Shown one piece after another: positions 22,155-34,200 of a stretch of 64,000 bases of DNA. Position numbers and translations under genes: made by a program. Numbering within the stretch: position 1 is the stretch's first letter; every line of letters begins with the position of its first letter. Source of the stretch: Lepidodermella squamata (taxonomy: Eukaryota; Gastrotricha); NCBI GenBank assembly GCA_047495785.1, contig JBLDXI010000002.1, positions 1,426,001 through 1,490,000 of the forward strand, in the 5' to 3' direction. The notes below the pieces were generated by a model. The model ran no database searches. It was given only the letters and a program-made list of their open reading frames with translations, and was not told where the DNA came from.

Positions 22155-22708
22155 CCGGTGACTCATCATAAGATAAATTGACGTGATTTGAAATCATAAT
22201 ATATCCACGTTGTATCTTCGAAAATTCATGACTATTCCTTTATTACTGTAGACAAACATTTTTCTATCTCCTGACACCCGGTCATTAAGCTAAACAAATC
22301 GACTTTATTTTTGTTTTACGTTGTATCAACTGAACATCGTCGTTAAATATTCTTTAGTTTTTATGGTACTACTCACTCTTGGGTGCGGTCGAAGCTAACA
22401 ATCTTCGTACAGATATTCGATCTTTAAAAGTCCGGACACCTCGTTACATGTTTGTTCTGGTGATGCAAATTGTAGTAGGAAACGCTTTGGTAGTGATAAA
22501 TGACGGTGTCAAGCCAAGTAAAGTGTGTTTGATGGTGATATTCGTGTTGCTAACCCCAGAAAAACCCACACGAACGCATTGAAAACCCACATACACGCAC
22601 ACCAGCAGCGATTATGAGTGCTTGACTCGGCTTATCACGTGCATTTTTTCATGCTATTCGCTAACACGAAACACACCCTTTACATAAATTAGGCGTGTTA
22701 AATAAAAA
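22155..22708 (+). other. Spacer between the two FAXDC2-like genes
   Basis: 554 bases without a supported gene. A 67-codon open frame at 22379-22582 has no homology I recognise. The right end has an acceptor-like taaattag ending at 22692, 16 bases before the next ATG. Confidence 0.5.
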
Positions 22709-23928
22709 ATGATTCGCATCAAGATACCGTTTCTCGAGCGATCGAGCGGATCAAGGACGTACTTCGATGTTGCCAAACAGTTCGTTCTCATCGGTGGTAC
22801 AGTTTTATTTCTTATCGCAGCTGCCCGTAATACGTTGACATGGTAAAAAAAATAGAAAAATTAGCCAGCAAGACATATAAATTCATCGTTTTAGGCACTT
22901 GCAAGCATTCTGGGGAGCTTCAGGAGACTTCTGGGAAGCTCTTTGGGGTAAAATATGCGACTTGTGCGGAAACGACCCATTCATTCTAGCAGTTGTGGGT
23001 ATGTTATCAAACAAGTTTTCCAGTTGATTTTTAATTAAATTTTCATTAGCGACTTTGACCTTCTTCACTTCAATTTTCTGGATTTTGAATTTGGCTTTCA
23101 TCTTCGTGGATTTTTTCGAAAAGCCAAATTTCATCTATCGCTACAAAATTCAACCAAGTCAATCTTTCACGTGGGACGAGTTCAAACACGCGTCAAAGGT
23201 TGTGCTATTCAACCAAGTTGTTGTTGGCTTTCCGTTGTTTTGCCTCAATCACGCGGTTATGACATGGCTCGGTTGCAGTTACGACCGCAAAGATTTGCCC
23301 ACCTTTCAATATGTGCTCATGGAAATTGCAGTTTTCGGCATCATTGAAGAAATCGGTTTCTACTACACCCATCGCCTTGTCCACACGCCGCTGCTGTACA
23401 AACACATTCATAAACAGCACCACGAATGGACGGCACCCATCGGAATTGTCTCGCTGTATTGTCACCCGGTTGAATACGCCGTTTCAAATCTGCTGCCCGT
23501 GGCTATTGGCCCCTGGCTGATGCGATCGCATCTCGCCACGTTTTGGCTCTGGACTTCATTGGCCTTATTTGCCACTACGATTTCGCATTGCGGCTACCAT
23601 TTGCCGTTCCTGCCCTCCCCTGAGATGCACGATTTTCACCATCTCAAGTGAGCTTTTTCACAATTCAATCGATTTTTCTATAAGTATTGCATTTTCCGTC
23701 TCAGATTCACCAACTGCTTTGGGGTACTGGGAATACTCGATCGTCTGCATGGTGAATATTGCCTTTTTAATTATTTTCGCAGACTTATTGTATCATATTT
23801 TTCTAGGAACTGACAATAATTTTGTCAAGTCAAAGCAGTACGAGCGTCATTTCATCTATTTCGGCTTGGAGCCGCCGCGTCAACTCGTCCCAGACGAGAC
23901 AAAACCTGCTGCTAAAAAGGCGAATTAA
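22709..23928 (+). CDS. FAXDC2-like membrane di-iron hydroxylase 2
   Basis: Exons 22709-22842, 22895-22998, 23050-23647, 23705-23751 and 23807-23928 give 334 residues. It is a paralogue of the preceding gene with the same histidine boxes: [17 protein letters not shown] and HDFHH. The tails also match ([17 protein letters not shown], then KQYERHF). The long exon 3 is uninterrupted where gene 1 has three introns, while gene 2 has introns at 22999-23049 and 23752-23806 that gene 1 lacks, so intron gain or loss followed duplication. Predicted ER membrane hydroxylase acting on sterol or fatty-acyl lipid; the precise reaction cannot be read from sequence. A polyadenylation signal lies at 24209-24214, rather far downstream. 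Confidence 0.88.
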
Positions 23929-25663
23929 AGCAACTTTTCCGCTAAAACTGAAACCTTATTATTATTAAGCTGTTGACGGTCTTCTGAAGCTTGCTCCGAT
24001 ATTGAACGTGTATTCCAACTTTTTATATCTCGTTTTGTTTAACCGGTTTTTCCTATTACACCGCACTTTTTCTGTTGAATTGCACCTGCGGCGTGAAATT
24101 GCTAATATTATTCTGGATGACGACAGTATGATTCCCGACATTTTGCGATTTGACCACACAAGCCGTATTTTTCTTACGAAATTTTGAAACTATCTATTTC
24201 TTAATTTCAATAAAAAATGCAATACTTAACTTATGTTCGTTAATTTGTGCAGCTGCGACCCTGGAAAACCACTGAATCAATAGGCGTAAGCTCATGAGTA
24301 AACTGACTCCCGTCTGCATCATCAAATATCAAGTGTCAAATCGATCGAAAAAGACCGCGGAATTGTTTTTTCGTTCAGCGAAATGCTTTTATTATCATTT
24401 CTTTGATCTCCACTTAAATTTCAGTTAATTTTTCTATGAAGATATCATATCCAAGATTTTGGTAATCCATCCATCCACCATAATAATAAGAATAATTAAT
24501 AATTATTACGGAGAAATATATAGAGATGATGATAGAGACAGAAAACATGAGAGTATGGCGCCAAAAACGCGAAAGCAAACACTAAACTGCTGACGAATAA
24601 CGATAATTTTAATGCATCATTTAAAGATAGAATTTATTTTACATGAGGGTTGTGACGTGAAGATTGGAAATAAAAAGAAAGGAAAGCTGATGGCGCTCGG
24701 AATTGTCACATTTTATCGGTATAATAATATAATCATAAATTCGGATAATATAATTCAAAAAATTTACGTACAGAAGAAAGGTGGAAGTCGTGAATAGGAC
24801 TATCGAATCTTATTTTCAAGTATGATAATTGTCTTTTTTTATTACCGAAATAACGAAGAAGCAAAATTTCGTCAAAGTCATCGCGTAGGTAATCATCAAA
24901 TTTCATCGTCGTCTTAAATTACAAAAAATTCAGCATATAACAGCTAAAATAATCAATCGCATTCAGCCGTTCCAGTTGTTCAAGCGGCTAAAAATTCAAC
25001 AAGCTCTACTAATAAAATTTGCGAAATATAATGAAAAATATCACGCCTAAGCTTGCCCTCCTCAAGAACCCTATAAATATCCTCACTTTTTAGTAATAAT
25101 GATATTAATAGCATATAAGATTCATGAGTAATAACAATAGCAACTATTTTGTTGAATATAAACAGGACATAAAGACAGGAAACTGAAAGAATGTGTGTGG
25201 TTTCGTGTTCAAAAAAGTCACATTTCAATAAACGTAGACTATACTGTACAATTCAAACGAACAAGCGTAATAGAAAAGGTATTGAATAGTGTGATGTGAC
25301 GTACATGGCGAATTTTTCCAACTAGAAATCAAATCATTTGAATTCATTTTTATTAAACAGCCGTTTTATTAAATAGTGATATTATTGTGATTAATGATAC
25401 CTCGCAAACTGAAGAAAGAAGTCGGAAGCGAAAAAAATCGCGCGTTTTTGTGAACTTCAAACCACCTTAATAATATTTACAGCCACCACCTTCAACGGCG
25501 CGCGTGAGCCATGTGAAATGCAGGCTTTCAACGAAAAACAGAAAGAAGATTATTGACAGCGAGAGAGAGATGGGAGAAAAAATGAATAATACAAAACAAA
25601 TTATAATGGATCAAATAATTATTGTTCTATCTAGCGATACGTAATTTTGCTGGTCATCTCATC
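23929..25663. other. Noncoding spacer between FAXDC2-like 2 and CDC27
   Basis: About 1.7 kb, strongly A+T-rich, with simple stretches (taataataagaataattaataattatta near 24481). Only short unsupported open frames. It must contain the 3' ends of two convergent genes. Confidence 0.55.
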
Positions 25664-28600
25664 TCACAGCGTCACCAAGTCAGAGTCCGAATCGTGAGCC
25701 GCCTGCTGGTGAGCTTCGTTGTGCGACTGGTCCGGGCCTCGCCTCGGCTGCTGCGGAGTCTCGGTGACTGGAGCCGCAACGCCGGTCATCGGGTCGTCGG
25801 CGTCGTCGAACGCCACGCCCACCGCATCGTCATCCTCGTCAGCCCCGCCGGCTAGCGCATCCTCATAACTGGCATCCGGGGCGTCGTGCATAGCTGAACT
25901 TGACGCTCTTTCCATTTCATCTTCGAAATCTGCAAAAATATGCAAATACATTTAGATACAATCCATCTTAAAAATCCGATGTACATTCAAAAAATTGAAA
26001 AAATAATTGGCAGCATTCGTAAGAGTTCGATCTAATTGTTAAGATTGAGGAAATTTTAAGGCTACGGATACAAAATTTTGGATTTTAAGACAAATCTAGT
26101 GAACAACCGCACCTTTTACGGTGGATCTTTTTAGACGATCCAACTTAACTGGAACCACTTGAAAATATTGGTCAGGCTATTAGTCGGTCTAATCAGATCC
26201 ATCCTAAAAAGTGCGATTTTCTGACTTTTATTTACTTTTGACTTTCACATTTCCTTCACTTGAATTCTCGTTTGGAATCTTCAAACTCATTTTCATCAAG
26301 CTGAAAACTACGGCCACGGAGTTGCCCCAGAATTAAAGCTACCCCAATTTCCCGTTATTTCACCGAACAAAATCCGAAAAATGGTAAATGGCTCGGTAAT
26401 TTCGGCTTTTTACCTGATTTCTTCCGAATTTCTCCGCATTTTTTATTACAGAAAATGCATAGCTGATTAGCATTTTTATGACCGTTAACACTCATCCTGG
26501 ACCTCATTTTGGACCTTTTTTATCTTTTTTTTCCGTGTTAACTTTACTTGGGCTACAGATAAGACCCTGAAATTAGATTAGCATGAATAACTCACTGTCG
26601 TCATCTTCGTTGCTGTTGTACATGTCCTCATCGGACGGCTGCTGGTCGTCATCCTCGTCCTCCTCATCGTCGCCGTCATGCATGAGATCGCGAACATCCG
26701 ACGTGGCATCGGCCGAGCCGGGCAGCCCGCCGCCGAACGCCGCCGATAGGAAGCTATCAGAACCGCCCAACGTACCGCCACCGCCCGCGCCGTCATTGAC
26801 GCCCATCGTCACGGTGAAAGACTCGCCAGGCAGCGCCATGGCGGCGACGAGCGACGACGTCGGCGCCGAGAACCGGTGGCCGATCGAGCTGAAGTCGAAG
26901 CTGTCCGAACTAGACCCGCCCGTTAGCAACACGCCGCCAGCCGAGCCGGGTATACTAGAATTAAGGTGGCCACCCGCGGCCGAGTCACCTATCGCAGCCG
27001 ACGGTGGCACTGAGGAAGAACCGGAAGCTTGGAGAGGGACCGGCGGTGGGGCTGTATGGCAAACCAGCTCTCGAACTTGAACCGCCATCGCCGAGCCAGC
27101 AGTCAATTGTGACGCCCAGATGAAACTGAGCTGGGCCTGGGCGGTATCACCCAGTGCCTCGTAGACCTTACCCTGCAACATGTAGGCCATCGCCTCACGC
27201 GGGGCGACCGACTTCAACTCAGCCAGGACCCGCAACGCGTCTCGATGTTGCCGCATGCAGTAGAAAATGCGAGCCCGGTTGAACAGGGCCGACGGGTCTT
27301 TCGGCTTGAGGACCAGCGCCCGGTCGATGGCGAGCAGGGCCGAGTGGTCATGATGCAACGCGTGAAGGACGAGAGCGAGTTGAGTGTAGATTGTCACGTT
27401 ACCCGGGTTGATTTGAACGGCCCGGTCGAGGCTGACAACAGCGTCGTGAAATTGCTTGCGCTTATACTGCAGCTGGCCTAAACCGACCAGGGCCGCGTAA
27501 TTCCTCGGATCGGCGGCGAACGCCTTCCTGAAGCGGACTTCAGCCCGGTCGAGGTCGTCGCCTAACAAATGTTCATACCCGGCTAGAATGTGAGCGTAGG
27601 AAGAGCAGGACCGTTTTTCATCGTCCAACTGGACAGCCCGGTCAAAAGACCGAATCGCCCTAGCCCGTTCTTTTTCGAGGCTCATCGCGTTACCAATCGC
27701 GATCCAAGTTTGAGGACGTAACGGCTGGACACGTTCGAGATCGAGGGCGAGGTGAACGAGGTCATTAACGCGTTGAAGCCGCCAAAGCGCTGAGGAATAC
27801 CGGTCCATTCCGATCAGCCAGGCCGGGTCGATTCGGTGCAGCTCGGCGTAGACCTCAACTGCGTTTTCAAAGTGACCAGCCTCGTAATGAGCCCTCGCGA
27901 CCATAGAGGCGATTAAGGGGGTTTTCGCGTGTTTCGGCGGTACTAAATCCAACTCGCCGATAGCCCGGTGACACGCGTATGACGTCAAAGCTGCGTAGGC
28001 TGAACCAAGTCGCGCGATAACTGGGATAATTGCTGACAAAGTTTTCCATTGAACTTGGACAGATAAGGTGGATGAGTCGCGATTTGAGTCTTCGGACGCG
28101 ACCGACGGGGATTGCTGCGAGGCGGTTGACGGCGTTTTTGAGCTGTTCGAGGTGAGCGCAGAGCTCTCCGACGCCTTTATCGCCTGTTGGAAGCTAAGAA
28201 TTTCGGCGGGCGACGACTCTTTCGAGGCGTCGTTGATCGCCTCGATACGCTGGTGGATCGAGCCAAGCGGGTCGCGGGTGCTCTTAGTGCCGCCGCTCTG
28301 CGTAGTCGCTTGCTGGCGCGTTTTCAAATTCTCGTTGTCGGTCATTCGCAGCTGCCGCGCGCGCGATGAAGAGGTCGAGGAAGTGGTCGAGGAGACCGAG
28401 CTAGTCGTTGTATTTGCGACGTTCGAGGTTGACCCGGTTGAGCCGGTAGATGGGCGCATCCGGGTTGCAGCCCGGCCGGCGCCGCTTGTGGGGGCTGAGG
28501 TCGAAGGTTGGCTGGTAGGAGGTCCACTTGATTCAGTCTGACCGCGGTTATTCTCCTTAACCGCTGCCTGAAGGCGCTGTGAACGACGCACCGGGCCACC

Positions 28601-30951
28601 TAAAATGGAATAAAAAACAATGTAAAAAATAACGAAAATGACTTGGCTACACCGTGTTAGACTTTTTTGACACTTAAAGCTTTGATTTTCAAAATTTTCA
28701 ATACTGAAATTTTAAGAACCCATCTGTCAATTTTAAAAGGATTTATCATTGAATTAGGAAATTAGCCAAAAATTCATCATTTTCAAGCTGTTGTTCGCTT
28801 TGATGAAAAATAGCATTCAGTTTCCATCATTATCTTTTTTTTATCAGCTGTGATGTTTTGACTGCCTGAGAAAATTTCGAAAATTAATACTGGAATCGAT
28901 TTATAGGCTCCATGCAAAAATTATGCTTAACGGTAAAATTAACGGAGAAATCTAAAGATCAGACTCAAAATTCACAATTGTTTAGGTCAGCTAGAGAAAA
29001 ATTGATCCTCATGGAACTTTGAACGCTCAAATCAGAAATAATTCCAGAAAAAATCAGAAATTTACCTGAGTTTGATGAACCTTGGTCTGACATAGGATTG
29101 ACGGAGGCTAGAATGTGGCGATTGGTGTTGACAGTCGACGAGCCACTGCCAACCGAAGAAATACTCGAGGTTGAGCCACTGGCCAGCGTCGCCAGGTTCG
29201 AGTCGCCCGGCCTGCCGCCACGACCCGCCGGCGCTGTGAGCCGCGACCGGAACGGCACGCGTTTCGCCGGCGCAGGCGGCGGGTGTTGCTGCAAGCTCGA
29301 CCGCTTCGTCGCCGGCTGCACGACGTTACCGGACGTCGACGCCGGGGTGGTTGAGCACGAGTCGACCTCCATCTGGCCCGGGGTCGACGAGGTAGTGTTA
29401 TTGGCCGGCAACTTCGGCGACGGTTGAGCGGACGACGGTGGCGCGATTATGTGACTGGTCGCCGTGGCTGGCGGCAGTTTTTGGCACTGGAGCTGAAGAA
29501 GACTGAACTCGGAGAGCGAGGTTGGCGAGGCTAGATTGATTGCCGAGGCAATCGCGTTCTGGTTGTTCAGTTGGCGCAGGACGGTATTGGCCTGACCGGG
29601 TTTGACAGCGCCCATGTCGCACAGTTGAGCATAGGCGTTCCACAGCAACGGGTTCACAGCTACCGCCCGCTCTAGAAAACGTTTCGCCCGCTCCGGCCTG
29701 CCCGTTCGCATGCAAATATTCGCCAGTAATTCGTAGGCGAACGACTCGATTTCGCCGAAACCGGCTAGTAACTCCGGGTTATTAGCGGCGTCGAGTATTG
29801 CGGGATTGTTGGCTGTTACGTTGGCACCTGGGGTCGATAGGACACCACCGGGTGTTTGCGACGATGTGCTGTTGAGGTTCGAGTTGGTTGAGGCGATCGA
29901 CGGTGTGCGGCCGATGAGCGCGTCCTCGGCCTCGGCGAATTTCTCCAGGTGGAAGCAGCATTTCGCGAGGAGGAATTTGGCGCGGGGCGTGTTGAGCCGG
30001 AACTGCGACGCGCCAATGCATTTCGAGAGCAACACATAGGCGTGGGAAATGTCGCCCGATCTGAAGTAGCACGTTGCCAGCAGACTCAACGAGTTTTCAT
30101 TTCCAACTGCAAAAACCAAAACTCATTTAAAAAATTGATCGCAAAAATAGGTAAGCACGGCGAAAGGTGGAACTTTAATTTGACTAATTTGAAGTGGAAG
30201 GTGGAGTTTGGCAACAATTTTGAATTAGCGAGATTCCGCAAGATCAAGATCGATAAAATTTTAGAAAATACGCTCAAATTTAATTTTGCACATATTTCAA
30301 TGATCCACCTTATTTTAAATTATATTAATATTCTTAAACACTCATTCGATCTATTTTCAAGGTATTTTAAGGTGAGAAATATTGATAGTGCCTCCACCTC
30401 AACCTTTAACGCTGTGAATTTTCAGCAATAATGTGGCGTTTTCGCCTTTTAAGGAGGGGAGCATCCCAGGTTTCGAATTTAGAAATTTCCAATCAATGAA
30501 CTTGTTCAAGGCAAGACGACAGCTAACAATTCGGAAAGCCCTACTTTTTACTTTTAGCGATCACTTCTCTCTTCTCACAAGTACATACCTAATAACATTA
30601 TCAGAATACATGGCCTTATTCCTGTTAGAGTACATATTATGCCTCGTTGGTTCTACAGGATGGAGATGCAAATATTGACTTATGAAAGATTCTTAAGGAG
30701 GAATATTCGAAAAACATGTTTGCTTAGGAAATACATGGCAACATGAGTAAAATTTTAATTTCGTAAATTCAACAAAATTAGATCATCGATTTCGACAAAA
30801 TCAGGTCTAAAAACTGGAATCAATTGTTGAGAAAATTCTGCTTACCTTCAGCATGCAATCTTTCAGCCAAAAATGAGGCATTCTCATAGGCGAAGTTGTT
30901 CAGAGAATGCCAAACCGCCTGCTCGGCGGCATCGAGAGTTTGGCAAACCAT
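25664..30951 (-). CDS. CDC27: CDC27 / APC3, TPR subunit of the anaphase-promoting complex
   Basis: Minus-strand exons 30846-30951, 29066-30106, 26596-28599 and 25664-25929 give 1138 residues. The N-terminus (AVWHSLNNFAYENASFLAERL...NSLSLLATCYFRSGDISHAYVLL) matches the CDC27 dimerisation TPRs. A long serine/proline-rich low-complexity linker follows (about residues 230-560). The C-terminal TPR superhelix begins after LGSAYAALTSYACHRAIGEL and includes WIAIGNAMSLEKERARAIRSFDRA. APC/C is the ubiquitin ligase for securin and cyclins; CDC27 binds CDC20/CDH1 IR tails (family knowledge). It is longer than human CDC27 (about 824 residues) because of the linker and an acidic tail of aspartate/glutamate runs. 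The introns are long for this locus (666, 466 and 739 bp); the last contains a dispersed-repeat copy. ELYS lies 341 bp upstream on the same strand. Confidence 0.92.
26357..26460 (-). repeat. Dispersed repeat, copy 3 (inverted, in CDC27 intron)
   Basis: Read on the minus strand, this stretch gives aataaaaaatncgga, then caggtaaaaancc, gaaattaccga and accatt blocks in the same order as the left half of the repeats at 8108 and 8466. Only about 100 bp is recognisable. Confidence 0.55.
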
Positions 30952-31292
30952 AACGCACAGCGAAAAGTTACGTTTGACGACTCAGCCTTCCAGTTTTCAA
31001 TTAATAAACTATAAAAATAAAACAGAAAACTTAATTTCATCAAAAACCTTGTCATATTTTCTTCTTATTTCTCATCAAACTTCAATTTTTTCTAGTTACT
31101 TGGTAAAGGAAAAACAAAGCCGATTTCTTTATACAGCGAGTCAAACGCACAAAAGAGCACAGGAAATTGCAAGTATTTTTTTTACATATTTTCCAAAATC
31201 GAAAAAAGTGTCAGGTTTTGGTTATTTTTTTCTTGCTAAAAAACAGCAGTGTTTCAACACGTGTTGCGCACACAACAAGAAACGATGGATCA
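30952..31292 (-). other. Spacer between ELYS and CDC27
   Basis: 341 bases between two same-strand genes. It is A+T-rich with no coding signal; on the minus strand a ttatttttatag acceptor-like site lies about 60 bases before the CDC27 ATG. It is short enough for an operon-like arrangement or a compact promoter. Confidence 0.4.
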
Positions 31293-34200
31293 TCACCGGT
31301 TGCCAGCCGTTGGCTTCGAGCGGGTTCGCGTCGACCGGCGCGTGGTCGAAGCCGACGAAATCGTAGAGCTAGCCGGCGAGGCCGGGCCAGTTTGCTGGTT
31401 CGTTGTCGTCGTCTCCGAGTCGCCCTGAATCGACGAGGCGCGAGACGAAATCGACGGCGCGTTATGTCGCCGCGTGTGGTACGCCGGCGAGTCGATGCTG
31501 GACAAAGCCGCCGCTAACAATTCGTCCGTTTTCACCGAACGACGCGTCGAGCGGCGTCCAGGCGACGACGGCGCTGAGCTATGCGTGACTGAATCGTCCT
31601 CCCTAATTTTTTCAGGTTCGATTTTCGACGTGGAGCTACTTGCTGCCACGGCGTTCCTCGCCCGTTTCTTCGGCGATGAAGACGGGGTAATCATACCAGG
31701 GAACTCGCCGCTATTCGACGACATAGATTGAGTGCGTTTCCTAGTCGAACGGGGTACTTCAAGCGTTTTCTCAGGCTCTGTCACAAGGATATCAGGCGGT
31801 GGGTGAGTCGGTGTTTTTCGGAGATGGCGACGTGGTGAAACCTTCGCCTGAACTTCTTCAACCGTTTCTGAGACCGACTGAGTCCGTTTGCGGGTCGGCC
31901 GGCTCTTCTCGCTAGCCTCAGACATTGAAACTGACATCGAAGTCGCGCCACTCTCCGAAGATCCAGACAACCGGCGAGACCGGTTACGCGTCGTAATACC
32001 GGCAGTGAAACTTTCCGAGGCGGCGATCGAAGACTGCGGGGATAATCGCTCCACCTCAGTTTGACGGGTCCGCCTTCGAGTCGTGACGCTGGTGGTCGAA
32101 GTCATGGAAATATCAAGATTTCTCTCGCCCGATGTAGACGGCGTGGCTGAGGCGGCCGAACGCGACCTGGTTAGCCGAGCGGGACCTGGTAGGTCCAATC
32201 TCGTCGAAACGATCGAAACAACAGATTCGGATAAAATCGTTGTTTCACTCGTCTCGAGAACGAGCGGTGGGGTGACAGCTTGAGTGTCCTCATGAACCAC
32301 ACGTGGTGGCGAGGCCAGTTTTTCAACAATTACAACAGGTACCATCATCGGCACTTTTTCAACAGGTGAGTCGCTGGTGGAGGGCGGGGCAGTTTTCTCT
32401 AACGGTTCGTTATTTTCTTCCAACGAGCTCGAGGCCGCTTTCTTCTCGTCTTGAACTTCTTGCTTTTTCTTGCTAACTGCGATACGACGAGAGCGACGTA
32501 GTGCCATTTGAGCGGCGAGTCGATTCGGTGAGATGTTACCAACGCTTTTGATTAGTCGGGAGGCCTCACGCCGAGCAACGCTCTCCTCGACTTCCACCCT
32601 AATCTCCGTCTCGCAGGGGATGGGCGATGGGTCTTTCGGGGGAGGTGACGGTGGCTGTTGTTGAGGCTTTTCCTCCTCTTCTGGCTGCACTTCTTGCTGA
32701 TGCGACGATGAGGAGGGTCGAGCCACCTCAGCCATTGGTGACATGTAAACATCCGTCTCCATTTTTTCAGACTCATCTTCGTCACTGGTCAGAACTGAGT
32801 TCTGCAGATTTTGCTGCGGTTCTTCTTCACCTGCGAAAATATATAAAATTTTTACGAATTAGCCACCTTAATGGTCTTTACCTTCATCATTTTCCTCCTC
32901 CATGAATAGATTGGCAGCCTCCTCTTCCTCCTCGGCATCTTCGCCGTAATTCTCAGCCCATTCGTCGTTTTCCAGGTCTTGTACCTCGTCTTCTTCCTCA
33001 TTTTCGCCGATTTCTTCCTCTTCCTCGAACAAATACGACTGCCCAGGGGTCTCATTGACCTCATCACTATCACCGCTGCTGATTTCAACAACATCATCGT
33101 CATCTGAGTCCTCCTCAACCGGCGGGGCTGGCTTGACTGGTTCGGCAATCTTCGGCAATTCGACTGGTTTAGGCGCAACTTTCGCTTCGAATTCCACTTT
33201 GGGTGAGCAAGAGAAGCGAACACTTCGTCGAACAATGCGACGGGCTGCCTTTTGAGCCGGTGACGGTTCTTTGACCGAACTCGGCGCGAACCTTCGTCGC
33301 GTGTTTTGCTGCGGCGTTTCAGGCTGGGCGGAAGTGCTTGGCTCCGCCGAAAACTCCTGCTTTTTCGCCGGCGGCTCGAAATCCGACTCACTTTCGCTCT
33401 CAGTTTCGCCAATTACGATACAGCTTTCGCTTGATTGAACAGCGACTGGTTCGATATTCGCAACCGGGTATGATTTGACAACAGGTGTAATTGGAATGCT
33501 TTCCTCGGAAACAGGTAACTTTTCAGTCTCTGGCTGCGAATCACCCACGAAAAATGAAACTGCCGCAGTATTGGGTGTCGGAGATGGCGAATCGACAAAA
33601 CGGCACTTTTTCGCAGTCGACAGTCTCGGCTTATTCGAAAAGCTAAGAGATGAAGACCGGCGATTTCCAGTGAAGGAACTGGAGCTCGCAATTTTTGACA
33701 AAAGCGGCAGTGGGGCACTACCTCCTGCAAATGGACTGGTTTTCGAGACAATCAGCAGTTTTTCAACCTCTTGCGAGTCGAATTTGTATACAATTTTCTG
33801 ATTTTCATCTTGTTTCTCGAACAAAGACACGGGTAGGATGGAAATAGGGCTGGGTAGGAACATCCACCCGGCTTGCTCCGACCGACTTTTGTCAATAACG
33901 CGTTGGCGAACATATTCTGGCATTTTAGCCAGCTGTTCTTCAACTATAGCGCGTCGTTTGTTTACCAACCGATCGATTTGCGCATTTTGCTCAAGTGATA
34001 CATAGCGCAAATCGTTCGATCGATTCGCAATCGCAAGAGCCTCGGCCAGAAACGGAGCACCGCGTTCAGCGTAGAACGTACACGCCCTTTCAAGCAACAG
34101 CCGTTCTTTCGAAGCGCACATGAACTTGATACATTCCCGTAGAGGATCTACGTCATCAGTTGACCCGATAATGAACGTCGAAATGGCTCGAATGAATGCT

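Noticed and set aside
24002-24797. Small open frames after the second hydroxylase gene
   Set aside because: A+T-rich, short, without homology; probably 3' untranslated or intergenic.
26583-29427. Long plus-strand frames opposite CDC27 exons
   Set aside because: Mirror frames of G+C-rich, low-complexity coding exons; the minus-strand frame has the TPR homology.
32852-33412. 186-codon minus-strand frame inside ELYS
   Set aside because: Shifted-frame shadow of the acidic/basic ELYS C-terminus; the main frame continues through and splices correctly.
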